Notes: a model not told the origin generated them from the sequence alone. Counted from the first letter of the stretch, positions 26,832 through 36,698 are shown. The stretch: 60,735 bases of DNA from Gordoniibacillus chartarius (GCF_042432825.1 NZ_JBHLWN010000103.1:1-60735), one strand, 5' to 3'. A program made the numbers and translations.

Positions 26832-28400
26832 TTATTCCACAACCATCCAATCGATATCCGCGTAACCGCCGTCCGTCCCGTCAGCCTGCCGAATGCAGAA
26901 CAGACCGAGCTTCGCACCTACCCAGCCACCGGGCACTGCCGCGAACGGTTCCCCGATCGATTCGAACGTTTCGCCGTCCAAGCTGTACTGGAACGTGCAG
27001 AGCGCCTCCAGTACGACCTGGACGCGGAGGAAGGCCGTGTCGGTGCCGGCCGGCAGCGCGATGCTCTCCGCCGTTTCCTCCGAGGAGGATGTCTTGTCGC
27101 CCTGCCCCTTGACGAATGTGAGCCGGAGCCCGGCATCGGAAGGCTGGAGCGCCAAGTACCGGTACTCGTGTCCGAATACCGTCAAGCCGGCAAGCTCGCT
27201 GCTCGTCTGCGGCTTGAACGTCAGCTTCGCCGTCGCTGAGAACGCCGGTGCCGGGAACTTCTGGCACAGCACGTTCGGCGCTCCATACAAGGTTGCTGCT
27301 TCAGGCGGAAGCGGCCGGGCGAATAAGCGCAGATGTCCCGGGTTCGCCGACAGGGAGTACCATTCGGGCCTCCAGTTCGCCTGCCACTGCCACTGCAGCC
27401 CGAGAACCGTAGTTTCGAAATCGTCGCTCGTTGCCGGAACGGCCGCAGGCCACTCCCGCCCGACATTCGGCTTCTTGTGAACGAGCACCGGCTCGCCGAT
27501 CCCGTCCCCGTTCGTATCGATGCCCATGACCGGCCAATCGTCTTCCCAGCGCATCGGCTGTAGATGAAGAATTCGGCCGTACGCTTCCCTGTCTTGAAAA
27601 TGAACAAACCACGACTCGCCGTTATCGAGCTCTACATAACCTCCCTGATGAGGTCCGTTGACTTCGGTGTCCCCTTGATGCAGCACGATTTTGTCTTCGT
27701 ACGGCCCCTGAATGTGCTTGGAACGAAGGATCGTCTGCCACCCGGTCGGCACACCTCCGGCAGGGGCGAAGATGTAATAGTAGCCGTTTCGCTTGTAAAG
27801 CTTCGGCCCTTCCATCGTCGGGTGATCCTGCGTTCCGTCGAAGACGATCTCTCCGTCATCCAGCAGCGAGGTGCCCTCCGGATGCATCCGGCACAGCTTC
27901 AGCTTGTGCTTGATTCCCGTTCGGCTCTTGGCGAAAGCGTGTACGAGGTAAGCTTGGCCGTCTTCATCCCAGAACGGGCAAGGGTCGATCCACCCTTTCA
28001 CTTCCTTTACCAGGTGCAGCGGCGACCAAGGCCCGGCCGGATCGGCTGCATTGGTCATGTAGATGCCTTCGTCCGGCGCGCTGAAGAAAATCCAAAACTT
28101 CCCCGCATGGTACCGAATGCTAGGCGCCCAGACGCCGTCTCCATGCCGGACGACATCGTCGTACCCGCCGGGCAGCCGGTCAACCGCATGTGCGATCAAC
28201 GTCCAATTCACGAGGTCCTTCGAATGCAGAATCGGCAGTCCCGGCGAGCTGTTGAAGCTCGAGGCTGTCATATAATAGTCTTCTCCAACGCGTATGATAT
28301 CCGGGTCGGAATAATCTGCGTATAGAATCGGATTGCGGTACTCGCCATTGCCCAAATCGGCGTACCAGACCGGACTTGCCGCATTGCCGCTAACGTTCAT
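26832..28400 (-). CDS. GH43 beta-xylosidase-like glycosidase with C-terminal beta-sandwich
   Basis: A 522-residue cytoplasmic enzyme of the same two-domain architecture as the one at 7908. YRNPILYADYSDPDIIRVGEDYYMTASSF contains the base Asp, GWIDPCPFWDEDGQAYLVHAF the pKa-modulating Asp, and PTMEGPKLYKRNGYYYIFAPAGG the acid Glu. The last 200 residues are the beta-xylosidase C-terminal module. Substrate is a xylo- or arabino-oligosaccharide by family; specificity is undecided. The ATG follows AAAGGAG. It is divergent from the AraC gene at 28512, and the shared spacer of 110 bp carries an imperfect AAAGCGTT core (28451-28466) that could be a cre. Confidence 0.91.
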   Translation of the reverse strand: MNVSGNAASPVWYADLGNGEYRNPILYADYSDPDIIRVGEDYYMTASSFNSSPGLPILHSKDLVNWTLIAHAVDRLPGGYDDVVRHGDGVWAPSIRYHAGKFWIFFSAPDEGIYMTNAADPAGPWSPLHLVKEVKGWIDPCPFWDEDGQAYLVHAFAKSRTGIKHKLKLCRMHPEGTSLLDDGEIVFDGTQDHPTMEGPKLYKRNGYYYIFAPAGGVPTGWQTILRSKHIQGPYEDKIVLHQGDTEVNGPHQGGYVELDNGESWFVHFQDREAYGRILHLQPMRWEDDWPVMGIDTNGDGIGEPVLVHKKPNVGREWPAAVPATSDDFETTVLGLQWQWQANWRPEWYSLSANPGHLRLFARPLPPEAATLYGAPNVLCQKFPAPAFSATAKLTFKPQTSSELAGLTVFGHEYRYLALQPSDAGLRLTFVKGQGDKTSSSEETAESIALPAGTDTAFLRVQVVLEALCTFQYSLDGETFESIGEPFAAVPGGWVGAKLGLFCIRQADGTDGGYADIDWMVVE

Positions 28401-28511
28401 ATCTGTGTTCTCCTTTGCAGCACAAATATATGCTAAAATAAGTTCAATTCACCAACGCTTTACCGGTTAATTTGGCATTTGTTGCTTCTACCGACAAGGG
28501 AGGCTGTCCAA

Positions 28512-29354
28512 ATGAACGACCTGATCGATAAAAAATACATCATCGACGGCGCATCGTTCGCCATTCAGCGAATGCGCCGCACCGGGTTCTCCGCCATGCC
28601 GCGCCCGCATTCGCATACGTTCTACGAGCTGTACTATTTGCTGGAGGGGGAACGGGTCTATTTTATGAACGGCAACGTATACACCGCCCAGCAAGGCGAC
28701 ATCGTCGTTGTCGTTCCGCATGACCTCCATTCCACCGCCAGCTCCGAGGTCGAGCAATTCGAGCGGGTGCTCGTTCATTTCACTCCGGAATTCCTTCGCG
28801 AGTCGGGCAAGGACATCCTGAGGATGCCTCCGTTCCAGCAATCGACCTTGCTGCGGCTCCCCCGCAAAGAGCAGCCCGAAATCGAGAGGCTTCTGCTGCA
28901 AATAGTCGGGGAGTGCAAGGAGGAGCAGCCCTTACACGACAGCTATGTACGCCAGCTGCTCCTCGAGCTGCTTATTCGTCTGCACCGCCTGAACGCGGTC
29001 AGCCCCGTGGCGCCCGGCTCCAGCCATCCGATGCACCAGAAGGTGTCGGAAATTACGTCGTATATTCACTCGAACTACCGCGAACCGCTTACTTTGGAGC
29101 TCTTGGCGAGACAATTTTATATCAGCCCGGCTTATTTAAGCCGCATCTTCCTGAAGCTGACCGGCTTCCATATCAGCGAATATATTCGAGTGGTCCGCAT
29201 CCGCGAAGCCCAGAAGCTGCTCCGGACGACGCGACAGAAGGTGCACACCGTAGCCGAGCAGGTCGGCTTCGAGCACATTTCCCATTTCAACAAAACGTTC
29301 AAGAAGGTGACCGGAATTTCCCCTTTGCACTACAGGCAGGAGAATCGCTACTAG
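28512..29354 (+). CDS. AraC-family transcriptional regulator with N-terminal cupin
   Basis: A 280-residue cytoplasmic regulator. The N-terminal sugar-binding cupin runs over about residues 10-140 (PRPHSHTFYELYYLLEGE, then QQGDIVVVVPHDLHS). The double HTH at about 180-278 includes LTLELLARQFYISPAYLSRIFLKLTGFHISEY and VAEQVGFEHISHFNKTFKKVTGISPLHYR. The ATG at 28512 follows AAGGGAGG. It is divergent from the GH43 gene and convergent with the GH28 gene (4-nt overlap of stops). It likely activates the divergent GH43 gene in response to a sugar. Confidence 0.92.
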   Translation: MNDLIDKKYIIDGASFAIQRMRRTGFSAMPRPHSHTFYELYYLLEGERVYFMNGNVYTAQQGDIVVVVPHDLHSTASSEVEQFERVLVHFTPEFLRESGKDILRMPPFQQSTLLRLPRKEQPEIERLLLQIVGECKEEQPLHDSYVRQLLLELLIRLHRLNAVSPVAPGSSHPMHQKVSEITSYIHSNYREPLTLELLARQFYISPAYLSRIFLKLTGFHISEYIRVVRIREAQKLLRTTRQKVHTVAEQVGFEHISHFNKTFKKVTGISPLHYRQENRY

Positions 29355-30946
29355 CTGAGGCGGACCGCCGCTTGGCCTTCCACGTCAGGGGCGATGGTCA
29401 CGCTCCGTTGCGAAGGCGCCGTCCGCGGGTCGCGGCATTCGATGTTGGCGGACGAGCCGCCGGATACAGCCAGCATCGCTTGGTCCGCCGCGCCGCCCGC
29501 TCCGCCGAGCCGGACGATCTCCACGTCCTTGCTACGGTGCAGCTTCACAAGCGGGCCTTCTGCCGTGTACAGGCTAATATCCTCCAGCACCAGCCGCTTG
29601 ACGTGATGGCAGATGACACCTTGCCGGGCCGTTGCGGTATAATGGCGCACCGTCACTCCTTCCAGCGGCATCTCCGCTAACCCGTTCACAAGAAATGCTT
29701 TCTCCGCCCCGGTGCAGAAAACATCCTTGATGGAAATGTTGCGGAATACCGGGGTCCCTTCGTTGATCGGGAACATTTCGTCCCTTGCCGATCCCGAGCC
29801 CTCCACCCCTTCGTAGAACAGGTGGAACGAGATCGCTTCATGGGCGATATCCGTCATTCGAATTCGTTCGATGACGATATTCTCGACAACGCCGCCGCGT
29901 CCTCTAGCGCTCTTGAAGCGAAGCCCGATATCGGTGCCCATGAACGTGCAGTCGCTGACATGTACGTGCTTGACCCCGCCGGACATTTCGCTGCCGATGA
30001 CGAATCCGCCGTGCCCGTGGTAGACGATGCAATCCTTGATCGTTACATACTCGCAAGGAATGCCGAGCGCGCGGCCCGCTTCGTCTTTGCCGGATTTCAT
30101 ACAGATCGCGTCGTCGCCCACGTCGAACGTGCAATGCTCCACAAGCGCATACCGGCACGAATCGAGGTCCAGCCCGTCGCCGTTCTGGGCATACCACGGA
30201 TTGCGCACCGTTACATTACGGATCGTCACATGCTGCGACGCCCACGGATGCAAATTCCACGCCGCCGAGTTTTGGAAGGTCGGTCCATTCAGCAAAATAT
30301 GTCTGCATCTCCGGAAGCTGAGCAGGTTAGGCCGCAAGTAGTCGCGGTACGGCAAGTAATCGGCCGCTTCCGTCTTCCCTTCCGCCATAAGCCGTTCGAC
30401 ATTGGCGCGCCCTCCCATCGCGGCCTCATTCGGCCACCACATCTCCGCCGCTTCATCGACAACGCCGCCGGAGCTTGTGAGACGGTTCCACTGCGGTTCC
30501 GTCATTTTCCAGCGCTTCACTGGCCGCCACGCTTCTCCCCCGCCGTCGAATACACCTTGTCCCGTAATCGCAATATGCTCAGCGCCTTCCGCGTCCAGCG
30601 GCGACTGGCAGCGGATCGACGGTTTGCCTTCGAAAGTGGATGCGATCAGCGGATAGTCTTCGAACTTTTTGCTGAACAGCACGGTCGCCCCTTCTTCCGC
30701 ATGAAGCTCCAGCCGGCTCTTCAGTGTCAGCGGCCCGGTCAGCCAGAGCCCCGGCGGTATGACCACTTTGCCTCCGCCGGCTTGGGTGCATGCTTCGATC
30801 GCCCGGCGGAAAGCTTCCGTATTGTCGGTCCGGCCGTCCCCCACTGCGCCGAAGTCGGTTATCCTCACGGACCGGTTCGGTATTTCCGGAAGCTGCACTT
30901 CCGGCATCGTCCAATGATTTTCCGTAGTCGTGCTCTGCGAATTCAT
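29351..30946 (-). CDS. GH28 polygalacturonase-like hydrolase
   Basis: A 531-residue right-handed beta-helix enzyme without signal peptide. The N-terminal ITDFGAVGDGRTDNTEAFRRAIEAC is typical of the fold. All GH28 catalytic elements are visible: NGDGLD (Asp), VGDDAI (Asp-Asp), GHGGF (His) and LRFKS (Arg-Lys). Lack of export signal and the large insertion around residues 140-200 point to an exo-acting enzyme on imported oligogalacturonides, or to a related rhamnogalacturonan or xylogalacturonan hydrolase. The ATG follows GGGAAGGG. It fits the pectin pathway of the window. Confidence 0.92.
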   Translation of the reverse strand: MNSQSTTTENHWTMPEVQLPEIPNRSVRITDFGAVGDGRTDNTEAFRRAIEACTQAGGGKVVIPPGLWLTGPLTLKSRLELHAEEGATVLFSKKFEDYPLIASTFEGKPSIRCQSPLDAEGAEHIAITGQGVFDGGGEAWRPVKRWKMTEPQWNRLTSSGGVVDEAAEMWWPNEAAMGGRANVERLMAEGKTEAADYLPYRDYLRPNLLSFRRCRHILLNGPTFQNSAAWNLHPWASQHVTIRNVTVRNPWYAQNGDGLDLDSCRYALVEHCTFDVGDDAICMKSGKDEAGRALGIPCEYVTIKDCIVYHGHGGFVIGSEMSGGVKHVHVSDCTFMGTDIGLRFKSARGRGGVVENIVIERIRMTDIAHEAISFHLFYEGVEGSGSARDEMFPINEGTPVFRNISIKDVFCTGAEKAFLVNGLAEMPLEGVTVRHYTATARQGVICHHVKRLVLEDISLYTAEGPLVKLHRSKDVEIVRLGGAGGAADQAMLAVSGGSSANIECRDPRTAPSQRSVTIAPDVEGQAAVRLS

Positions 30947-31014
30947 GGCATTCCCTTCCCATCTCTTCGATAAGGTTTCATGTCCATTTCAGTATAGAGC
31001 AACGATGTGCTTAT

Positions 31015-31031
31015 AAGGTTAGTTTAACCTT
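31015..31031. promoter_or_regulatory. Short perfect inverted repeat upstream of the GH28 gene
   Basis: AAGGTTA and TAACCTT flank GTT, about 70 bp before the GH28 start. It could be an operator or a small hairpin; no regulator is assigned. Confidence 0.3.
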
Positions 31032-31138
31032 GACCGTTTGGAATAAAATTGATGATTGTTGTCCGGCAAATACGGGAAGACCGGAAAAGCGGGATATATT
31101 GTGACGAATCTACAGCAAGGGGCGAAGGTCGAACGGTT

Positions 31139-31267
31139 ATGGACGCACTATTGCAGGCAAAAATCAAGAACGTCCGAAGGGCAATCGCGGAGTTGGAAGC
31201 TATCGCTCTGCAAGCCTCCCTGGGGGAAGGAAATGCAGCAATTTTGCCGAATAATGGAATGATATAA
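31139..31267 (+). CDS. Possible small protein of 42 residues
   Basis: An ATG at 31139 opens a frame starting MDALLQAKIKNVRRAIAELE, rich in helix-forming residues, and ending with a stop 24 bp before the next membrane-protein gene. The frame is also open upstream to 31052. The ribosome binding site is weak (GGCGAAGG at about 10 nt). Nothing recognisable; it is listed because it fills an otherwise empty 345-bp gap and would be co-transcribed with the next gene. Confidence 0.25.
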   Translation: MDALLQAKIKNVRRAIAELEAIALQASLGEGNAAILPNNGMI

Positions 31268-31291
31268 ACTTCACTAATAGGGTGGATCGAT

Positions 31292-32470
31292 ATGTCCAAG
31301 GTAAAAACTTTTCGTATAGGCTCCCTGCAGCTATTACTCCAGGCATTATCCGGTGCGTTCCTTGTCATCCTGCTCGTCCTTGATTTGCTTGCCGCTTTCG
31401 ATTCGCCGGTTTATTACATGTATTTCGCAGCGTTTGCCGATATGCTGTCCGATATCTTTTACATAACTGTAGCCTCTCTTTATTTGTATTACTTAGTCTG
31501 GCTTTATCAGGTCCATTCCATCGTTCGAAGATTGAATCCGCTGTACGAGATATCGGCAATCGGCGCTGTCTTGCGAATGATGCCCATTATCCAGTTGTTC
31601 GGCTTTGCAGATACGTTTAACAAGTTAGGCGAGCAAATGAGGCGCTATTCCATTCAAGCAGCGAAAACCATCCGGAAAAGCGTCATATATTTTTACATCC
31701 TTTCCCTTGGAGCTGGTTTCGCCGTCCGAGTGTTGAATAAGATATTCGACCAATATGAACATGTAACGCTGCTTTTGACTTTCACTCTAGAGCTTGCCTT
31801 GATCGTCGTTTTTATGATCATGACTATACGCATTAACAGCTACATCGACTATCTCAGTCAGGAAGACAACCGGCCGTTGGATCGCCAGGTCGTAAAGGCC
31901 TTGCAAGCCTATATGAAGGAGTTTCACCGTATCACGGCTTTACGGGGCTTGATGACGGATAACTTCATTAAGGAAATTTATTTTACGTTGCAATTAAGAG
32001 CGGTTCAGGATATGTCTGTAGACGATATGCTTACCGAGATTAAAGCCTACAATCAAAGGAAGTCAATCTCTTTGACCAGATATGCGGTTTCGGGATACCG
32101 ATATGTTGCGAACCATCAGATCGAGGTTACCCTCGAACGCTCGTTCAACAATGGGCTGCAAGATGAAATTATTTATATTTTCCAATGCGAAGATCAGCAG
32201 TGGAAGCTGCATCACATCGTCCGGGCCTTTCAGGGCCGTCTTCAAGAGGTAACAACCATAAATGAAATAACATATATCCGATTCGAGCCGATGTCGGGCA
32301 ACCCGATGGTCGTCATGGCCAACCTGGAAATGAATACCGTACCAACTCACGATCCGTTCGCTTTTTACGCCTATATTGATGTTGAAGCCAGCTTAAAGCA
32401 TGAGAATGCTCTCATCTACGCCTTATATAAGCTTGATCACGCCCCTGACCTCGAGCAGGATGCATCTTAG
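31292..32470 (+). CDS. Uncharacterised membrane protein (DUF4328-like N-terminal half)
   Basis: The 392-residue product has four hydrophobic segments in its first half (about residues 13-35, 43-68, 130-150, 160-180). Between segments 2 and 3 lies RRLNPLYEISAIGAVLRMMPIIQLFGF, reminiscent of DUF4328 membrane proteins. The C-terminal half (about 195-392) is soluble, predicted cytoplasmic, with mixed helix and strand and no recognised motif. The ATG has AGGGTGG upstream. It is convergent with the DUF2798 gene, with 10 bp between stops. Function unknown. Confidence 0.75.
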   Translation: MSKVKTFRIGSLQLLLQALSGAFLVILLVLDLLAAFDSPVYYMYFAAFADMLSDIFYITVASLYLYYLVWLYQVHSIVRRLNPLYEISAIGAVLRMMPIIQLFGFADTFNKLGEQMRRYSIQAAKTIRKSVIYFYILSLGAGFAVRVLNKIFDQYEHVTLLLTFTLELALIVVFMIMTIRINSYIDYLSQEDNRPLDRQVVKALQAYMKEFHRITALRGLMTDNFIKEIYFTLQLRAVQDMSVDDMLTEIKAYNQRKSISLTRYAVSGYRYVANHQIEVTLERSFNNGLQDEIIYIFQCEDQQWKLHHIVRAFQGRLQEVTTINEITYIRFEPMSGNPMVVMANLEMNTVPTHDPFAFYAYIDVEASLKHENALIYALYKLDHAPDLEQDAS

Positions 32471-32480
32471 GAGGTATTCT

Positions 32481-33005
32481 TTACTGCACCCCGCCAGCCT
32501 TCCTCGCTTGTCTTGCGTGCAATGTTTTCATGGCGAGTCTGGCGACAGGAAGTGCGATCAACAGTTCAATCCAAAATGCTACGCCAAAGTTTCTTGGCCA
32601 AATACGAACAAAATTTTCAAACGGCTGCAAGCTTATTTGTTTCATACCAACCCAAGTTCCAATAATGGATAGCCATAGCGACATTACCGTTACAGTAAAT
32701 AAAGTATGTAATAGCACTCTGGCGTTAAATCCATCCGTCTGCCCCGCGAACTTCGGCGTCAGCTTACCGGCGATCGGCTCGGCAATCAGCCTTACGGACA
32801 GCATGACGATGACCCACATGATCGGTAGCACTTTTAACGTATCCAGATACACCGCTTTACTGAAGCCGCGTTCCAATCCCGTAATCAGCGGCGCAATCGT
32901 ATTTACGGAAATGAATGAAACAATCAATAAAAAAATGAAGCCTTCCTTTCCGTTTCTAGGCAATCTTGTTTCTGGTTTGTTCTCATTGTTCATCTCTGTC
33001 ATCAT
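32481..33005 (-). CDS. DUF2798-type four-helix membrane protein
   Basis: A 174-residue protein with four membrane segments in two similar halves. Each half has a helix followed by a second helix near LPIMWVIVMLSVRLIAEPIAGKL or NFGVAFWIELLIALPVARLAMK, matching the duplicated pattern of DUF2798 proteins. The first possible ATG is at 33005; the in-frame ATG at 32993 sits at a better distance from AGAAGGGA. Function unknown. It has its own transcription unit between two minus-strand and plus-strand neighbours. Confidence 0.75.
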   Translation of the reverse strand: MMTEMNNENKPETRLPRNGKEGFIFLLIVSFISVNTIAPLITGLERGFSKAVYLDTLKVLPIMWVIVMLSVRLIAEPIAGKLTPKFAGQTDGFNARVLLHTLFTVTVMSLWLSIIGTWVGMKQISLQPFENFVRIWPRNFGVAFWIELLIALPVARLAMKTLHARQARKAGGVQ

Positions 33006-33075
33006 CCCTTCTTATCAATACCCAAGTTATTATAGCGATATCGATAGGCGTCACATAAGTGAACAAATTATGAAC

Positions 33076-33112
33076 AAAAAAAATCCCCGAGAGAGCCGCC
33101 GGCTCGCTTGGA
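33076..33112 (-). terminator. Strong rho-independent terminator after the CysJ-like gene
   Basis: On the minus strand a GC-rich stem (CGAGCC/GGCTC with flanking CTCGGGGA pairing back to TCCAAG) ends in eight T residues, starting about 10 bp past the stop at 33122. Confidence 0.85.
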
Positions 33113-33121
33113 GATTCACTA

Positions 33122-34273
33122 TTAATATACGTCACGCTGATAACGGCCTTGCTCCTGCAAATCGTTCAGATACGCTTCGGCCGCTTCACGGGTCATGCCG
33201 CCTTCTTTTTCAATAATGTCGATAAGCGTGTTATGTACATCCTTCGCCATATTTTGCTTATCGCCGCATACGTAGAAGTAGGCACCGCCATCAATCCACT
33301 CGAACAGCTCTTTGCTGTTTTCCAGCATTTTGTGCTGAACGTATACTTTCTGTTCCGTGTCGCGGGAGAACGCCGTATCCAATTTCGTCAGCGCGCCGTC
33401 TTGCATGTATTGCTCCAGCTCGCTGCGATACAGGAAGTCCGTCGAGGAACGCTGGTCTCCAAAGAACAGCCATGCTCTGCCCGGAGCATTCGTCACTGCA
33501 CGTTCCTGGATAAAGGAACGGAACGGCGCAATCCCTGTGCCCGGACCGACCATAATAATGTCTTTCTCCGGCGATTCCGGCAAATTAAAGTGTTTATTCA
33601 CTTGAATGAAGACCGGAAGCGTATCCCCTTCTTGAACGCGCTCCGCGCACTGAATCGAACATACGCCTTTACGCTCGCGCCCATGCGCCGTATAGCGGAC
33701 CGCACCGATCGTGAGATGCACCTGCTCCGGATTAGCGGCGATGCTGCTGGCGATGGAATACAGCCGCGGCGGCATCTTTCTCAGCAGAGCGACGATCTCT
33801 TGGGCGGAAGCTTTCCAAGGGCCAAAGTCACGCAGCAAGTCCAGCAAATCGCGCCCGTCGATATATTCTTTCACGCCGTCTTCGGCAACAAGCTTTTTTA
33901 ACGCCTCGTTGTCCGTCAATTCCGCTGCCTGCTGTACCATTTTTTTGGTCAGGAGCGTAATCTCGAAGTGCTTCAGCAGCGCTTCCCGCAGCGGAAGCGT
34001 GTCGCCTTGCTTAGAGATGGCCACAGGCGCTTCGCCATCCCATTTCATTTCCTCCAGAAGAGCGGCCACCAGCTCCGGGTCATTCTCCGGAATGACGCCA
34101 AGGCAGTCGCCCGGGACGTAGGAAAGACCGGAGTTTTGCAGCGACAGCTCGATATGCCGCGTTTCTTTGCTGGAGCCTTCTCCGTTCAAATTAACATTTT
34201 TCATAATCTTCGCTTGAAAAGGATTGGTTCGTGAATATGGTGTCGGTACAAGGTTGACTTCAGTCGATTGCAT
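33122..34273 (-). CDS. CysJ-like FAD/NADPH reductase lacking the flavodoxin domain
   Basis: The 383-residue protein matches the C-terminal two thirds of sulfite reductase flavoprotein. The FAD-binding region has the connecting helical insert (about residues 60-165) and the FAD motif RLYSIASS. The NADPH-binding domain has VGPGTGIAPFRSFIQER and YVCGDKQNMAKDV, ending in RYQRDVY with the terminal aromatic residue. The FMN/flavodoxin domain (about 200 residues) of CysJ is absent, and no CysI gene is adjacent, so electrons must come or go through another carrier. ATG at 34273 follows GAGGTGAAAAG; a frame extension of nine codons exists. Confidence 0.88.
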   Translation of the reverse strand: MQSTEVNLVPTPYSRTNPFQAKIMKNVNLNGEGSSKETRHIELSLQNSGLSYVPGDCLGVIPENDPELVAALLEEMKWDGEAPVAISKQGDTLPLREALLKHFEITLLTKKMVQQAAELTDNEALKKLVAEDGVKEYIDGRDLLDLLRDFGPWKASAQEIVALLRKMPPRLYSIASSIAANPEQVHLTIGAVRYTAHGRERKGVCSIQCAERVQEGDTLPVFIQVNKHFNLPESPEKDIIMVGPGTGIAPFRSFIQERAVTNAPGRAWLFFGDQRSSTDFLYRSELEQYMQDGALTKLDTAFSRDTEQKVYVQHKMLENSKELFEWIDGGAYFYVCGDKQNMAKDVHNTLIDIIEKEGGMTREAAEAYLNDLQEQGRYQRDVY

Positions 34274-34564
34274 GCTTTTCACCTCAAAAATTAATATCAT
34301 CTATTAAACCATATGAAGAGTAATTAGGAAATAAGTTTTTCATGAAGTTTTCAAAATATTTGAAAATGCATCGGACTTCTGCTATTTTTCTACCAATATG
34401 ACAAAAATATCCGTCTCAACATCCGATTCCAGCCATTCTTACAGCAGTACCTATTTCTGCATATGCATGTTTGCCGGAAGCGGTTCACGAATCGTTACAA
34501 CTATTGTATAAAATCCGTTCAACGAAGACCCGACCCGCCCTTAGTCTTGTGCCCCCGCATGACA
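34274..34564. other. Upstream region of the CysJ-like gene
   Basis: About 290 AT-rich bases with no supported gene. The promoter of the reductase should lie here; no riboswitch or T-box-like structure was recognised. Confidence 0.35.
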
Positions 34565-34614
34565 ACGGCCTCCTCCTTACAGACCTTTGTCTGTCGATAT
34601 AAGGAGAAGGCCGT
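34565..34614 (-). terminator. Long inverted repeat, probable terminator of the DUF2264 gene
   Basis: ACGGCCT-CTCCTTA pairs with TAAGGAG-AGGCCGT, and the loop itself holds CAGAC/GTCTG around CTTT. It lies 35 bp past the DUF2264 stop. T runs on either side are weak. Confidence 0.5.
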
Positions 34615-34649
34615 ATGCGAATAAGCTCGAGCGGAATTTTATAGAACCA

Positions 34650-36526
34650 TTATTTCAGCCAATTTCCCGCGTCCGCTTGAAAGACCGGTTCCGATCGCCC
34701 CGGCGTATAGATGCGAATGTTACCGCGATCCGACTGTACGGTTGGAGCCTGCTCCCAATGGACTTCGTACGTATCGCTGCCGGGCTCGCCGAACACAGCC
34801 GTAACGAGCCAGGAAACCCCCGGCGCCAGCTCGGCGCGAACGGTCGGAATGACCGTACGTGTATGCAGCACGTTCGTATTGGCATTCGGCGTAATCAGCT
34901 CTGCGCGTCCGTTCCCGTATAAAACGGCAACACCGCTGGCGCCTCTCGCGCCCGAAGCTAATACCCGGTCGTTGTCCTGAACGACATCGATGCCGCCCGG
35001 CTTGCGGTCTATCGGTTCAATACCTAACGCAAACCCGCCGTCAGCCGCGTCCAGCGATCGCCGGGAATCGATCCGGTGCACCCGGATATGCCAGGGCGTC
35101 CCTGCAATGAGCCACGTCTCGACGGTTACGTCCTGCCAAGGCCGCCACTTCGTATACAGCACATTTCCATCGATCCTCTGCTCTTCGCTGCGCCTTTTGA
35201 CCCGATACAGATTGTCCCCAGCCTCGCTGAGCGCCAGCATCCCGTCGAAAGCTCCTTGGCCAAGGCCCCATTCGGCGCGGGGAACGCTGAAGCCAAAAAC
35301 ATTCGAGTAAACGAATTTTTCATATTTGGCGGACGTATGCGTATGCTCGTTGGTCGAAGGGTGGCCGGTGTTGAACGCAAGCACGTGCCCCTTCGCTTCC
35401 TGCCGTTGAATGACAAGGTGAGCGGGAAGCTGTACCTGGGCGCCCGCAAGCTCCGGAAGCGGCAGCTCTTCAGTCTGCCAGAACGGGTGCTCCGGCGGAA
35501 GCGCAAGCGGCAGGAACGTCTTGAACGCCCAGTACGGCGAGCACGGCGAATTGTAATTTTCGGCCATCACCAGATTCGGATACGCATACCCGATCGTCAG
35601 CGTACCGTCCGGGGTAAAGATCGGCTGCTGAAACCACCAACGCATATTCCGTAAAATAAGTCCTTTCATAACGCCCATAGGGAGCGGCTCGACGCCGGCA
35701 AACACGAGTGCGCTCCAGAATGCGGATTGGGCGAACCGGTACGCCAGGCTTCTGCCGTAGGGCAGAGCGGAACCGTCCTCAGCAAACCAATAGATGAACT
35801 GCCCGGCAAACGACGCTGCCCGCTGCTTGTAGCGTTCAGCCCGTTCCGGGTCTTCCGTTCCATCAGTTTGGCGTACACCAGGCAGTAATAATGGATGGCG
35901 AACGGACCGTAATAATCGCAGTGGCCGCCGAGCCCGTCGGCATACCAGCCATCCTGCAAATAGTAGTCGTCGATCCGGTTCAGATTGCGCTCCGTCAGCT
36001 CCCGATCGTAAGGAACGCCCACCTGCTTCAGTCCCAAATTCACCAGCACGAGGAACAGCAGCCAGTTGCAGTCCCACAGCTTCCTTCCGTTGATTTGACG
36101 AAGCCAGCGGACGACACGATCACGCTCTTTCTCGTTCAGCGGCTCCCATAGCCGGTTCGGCGCCAGCGCCAGGGCCATTCCGAACGCCGCCATCTCGACC
36201 AGCCGCTGATCGTAATCGGCGACATCTCCCCAATACTCCTCGTGCTCCGGATTCGTTCCGTTGCGAAGTCCATTCACATACAAATCCGCCAGCCCGGAAT
36301 CTCCCCCGCCGGCCAGCAGCGGCACAAGCCCCCACAGTACACGCGAAAATCCTTCCAGCTCAGCCACCGCATCCGGGTAGCTTGCGCCGGTGCTGCCCAA
36401 GCGGAGGCGCGCCGAGCCCGGGCTGTAGCAGCTGCGAAGTGGCTCGCTCAGCTGGCGGAACGCCGTCTGCATATCTTCTCTCGTTCGCAGCGGATTATCG
36501 CGAATCGGTAATTCAAATGGTTTCAT
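34650..36526 (-). pseudogene. DUF2264-family protein gene split by a one-base frameshift
   Basis: The first frame (36526 down to about 35856) encodes the N-terminal (alpha/alpha) part: YLQDGWYADGLGGHCDYYGPFAIHYYCLVYAKLMER. The downstream frame, beginning EDPERAERYKQRAASFAGQF, encodes the rest of the domain and a C-terminal beta-sandwich to 34650. The two join exactly if one C is added on the plus strand at about 35855-35856 (one G on the coding strand), giving a normal family length of about 625 residues. DUF2264 proteins are found with pectin and rhamnogalacturonan enzymes and may be glycan-active, but their activity is not established here. It is either a true frameshift mutation or a sequencing error. 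Confidence 0.85.
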
Positions 36527-36698
36527 ACGAAAGCAGCTCTCCTTTTGCCGTCGGACCTATCGCCTGCAGGCAGATCATCGTCAGTACATTGTAAAGGAAG
36601 GGAGCTGCTGATTCATAACAATATATTGATCGTTTTTAATACTATTTTGTCCGAATCGCATTGACGTGGCGGGCATCGCATCGTGCTACAGAGTCGTC

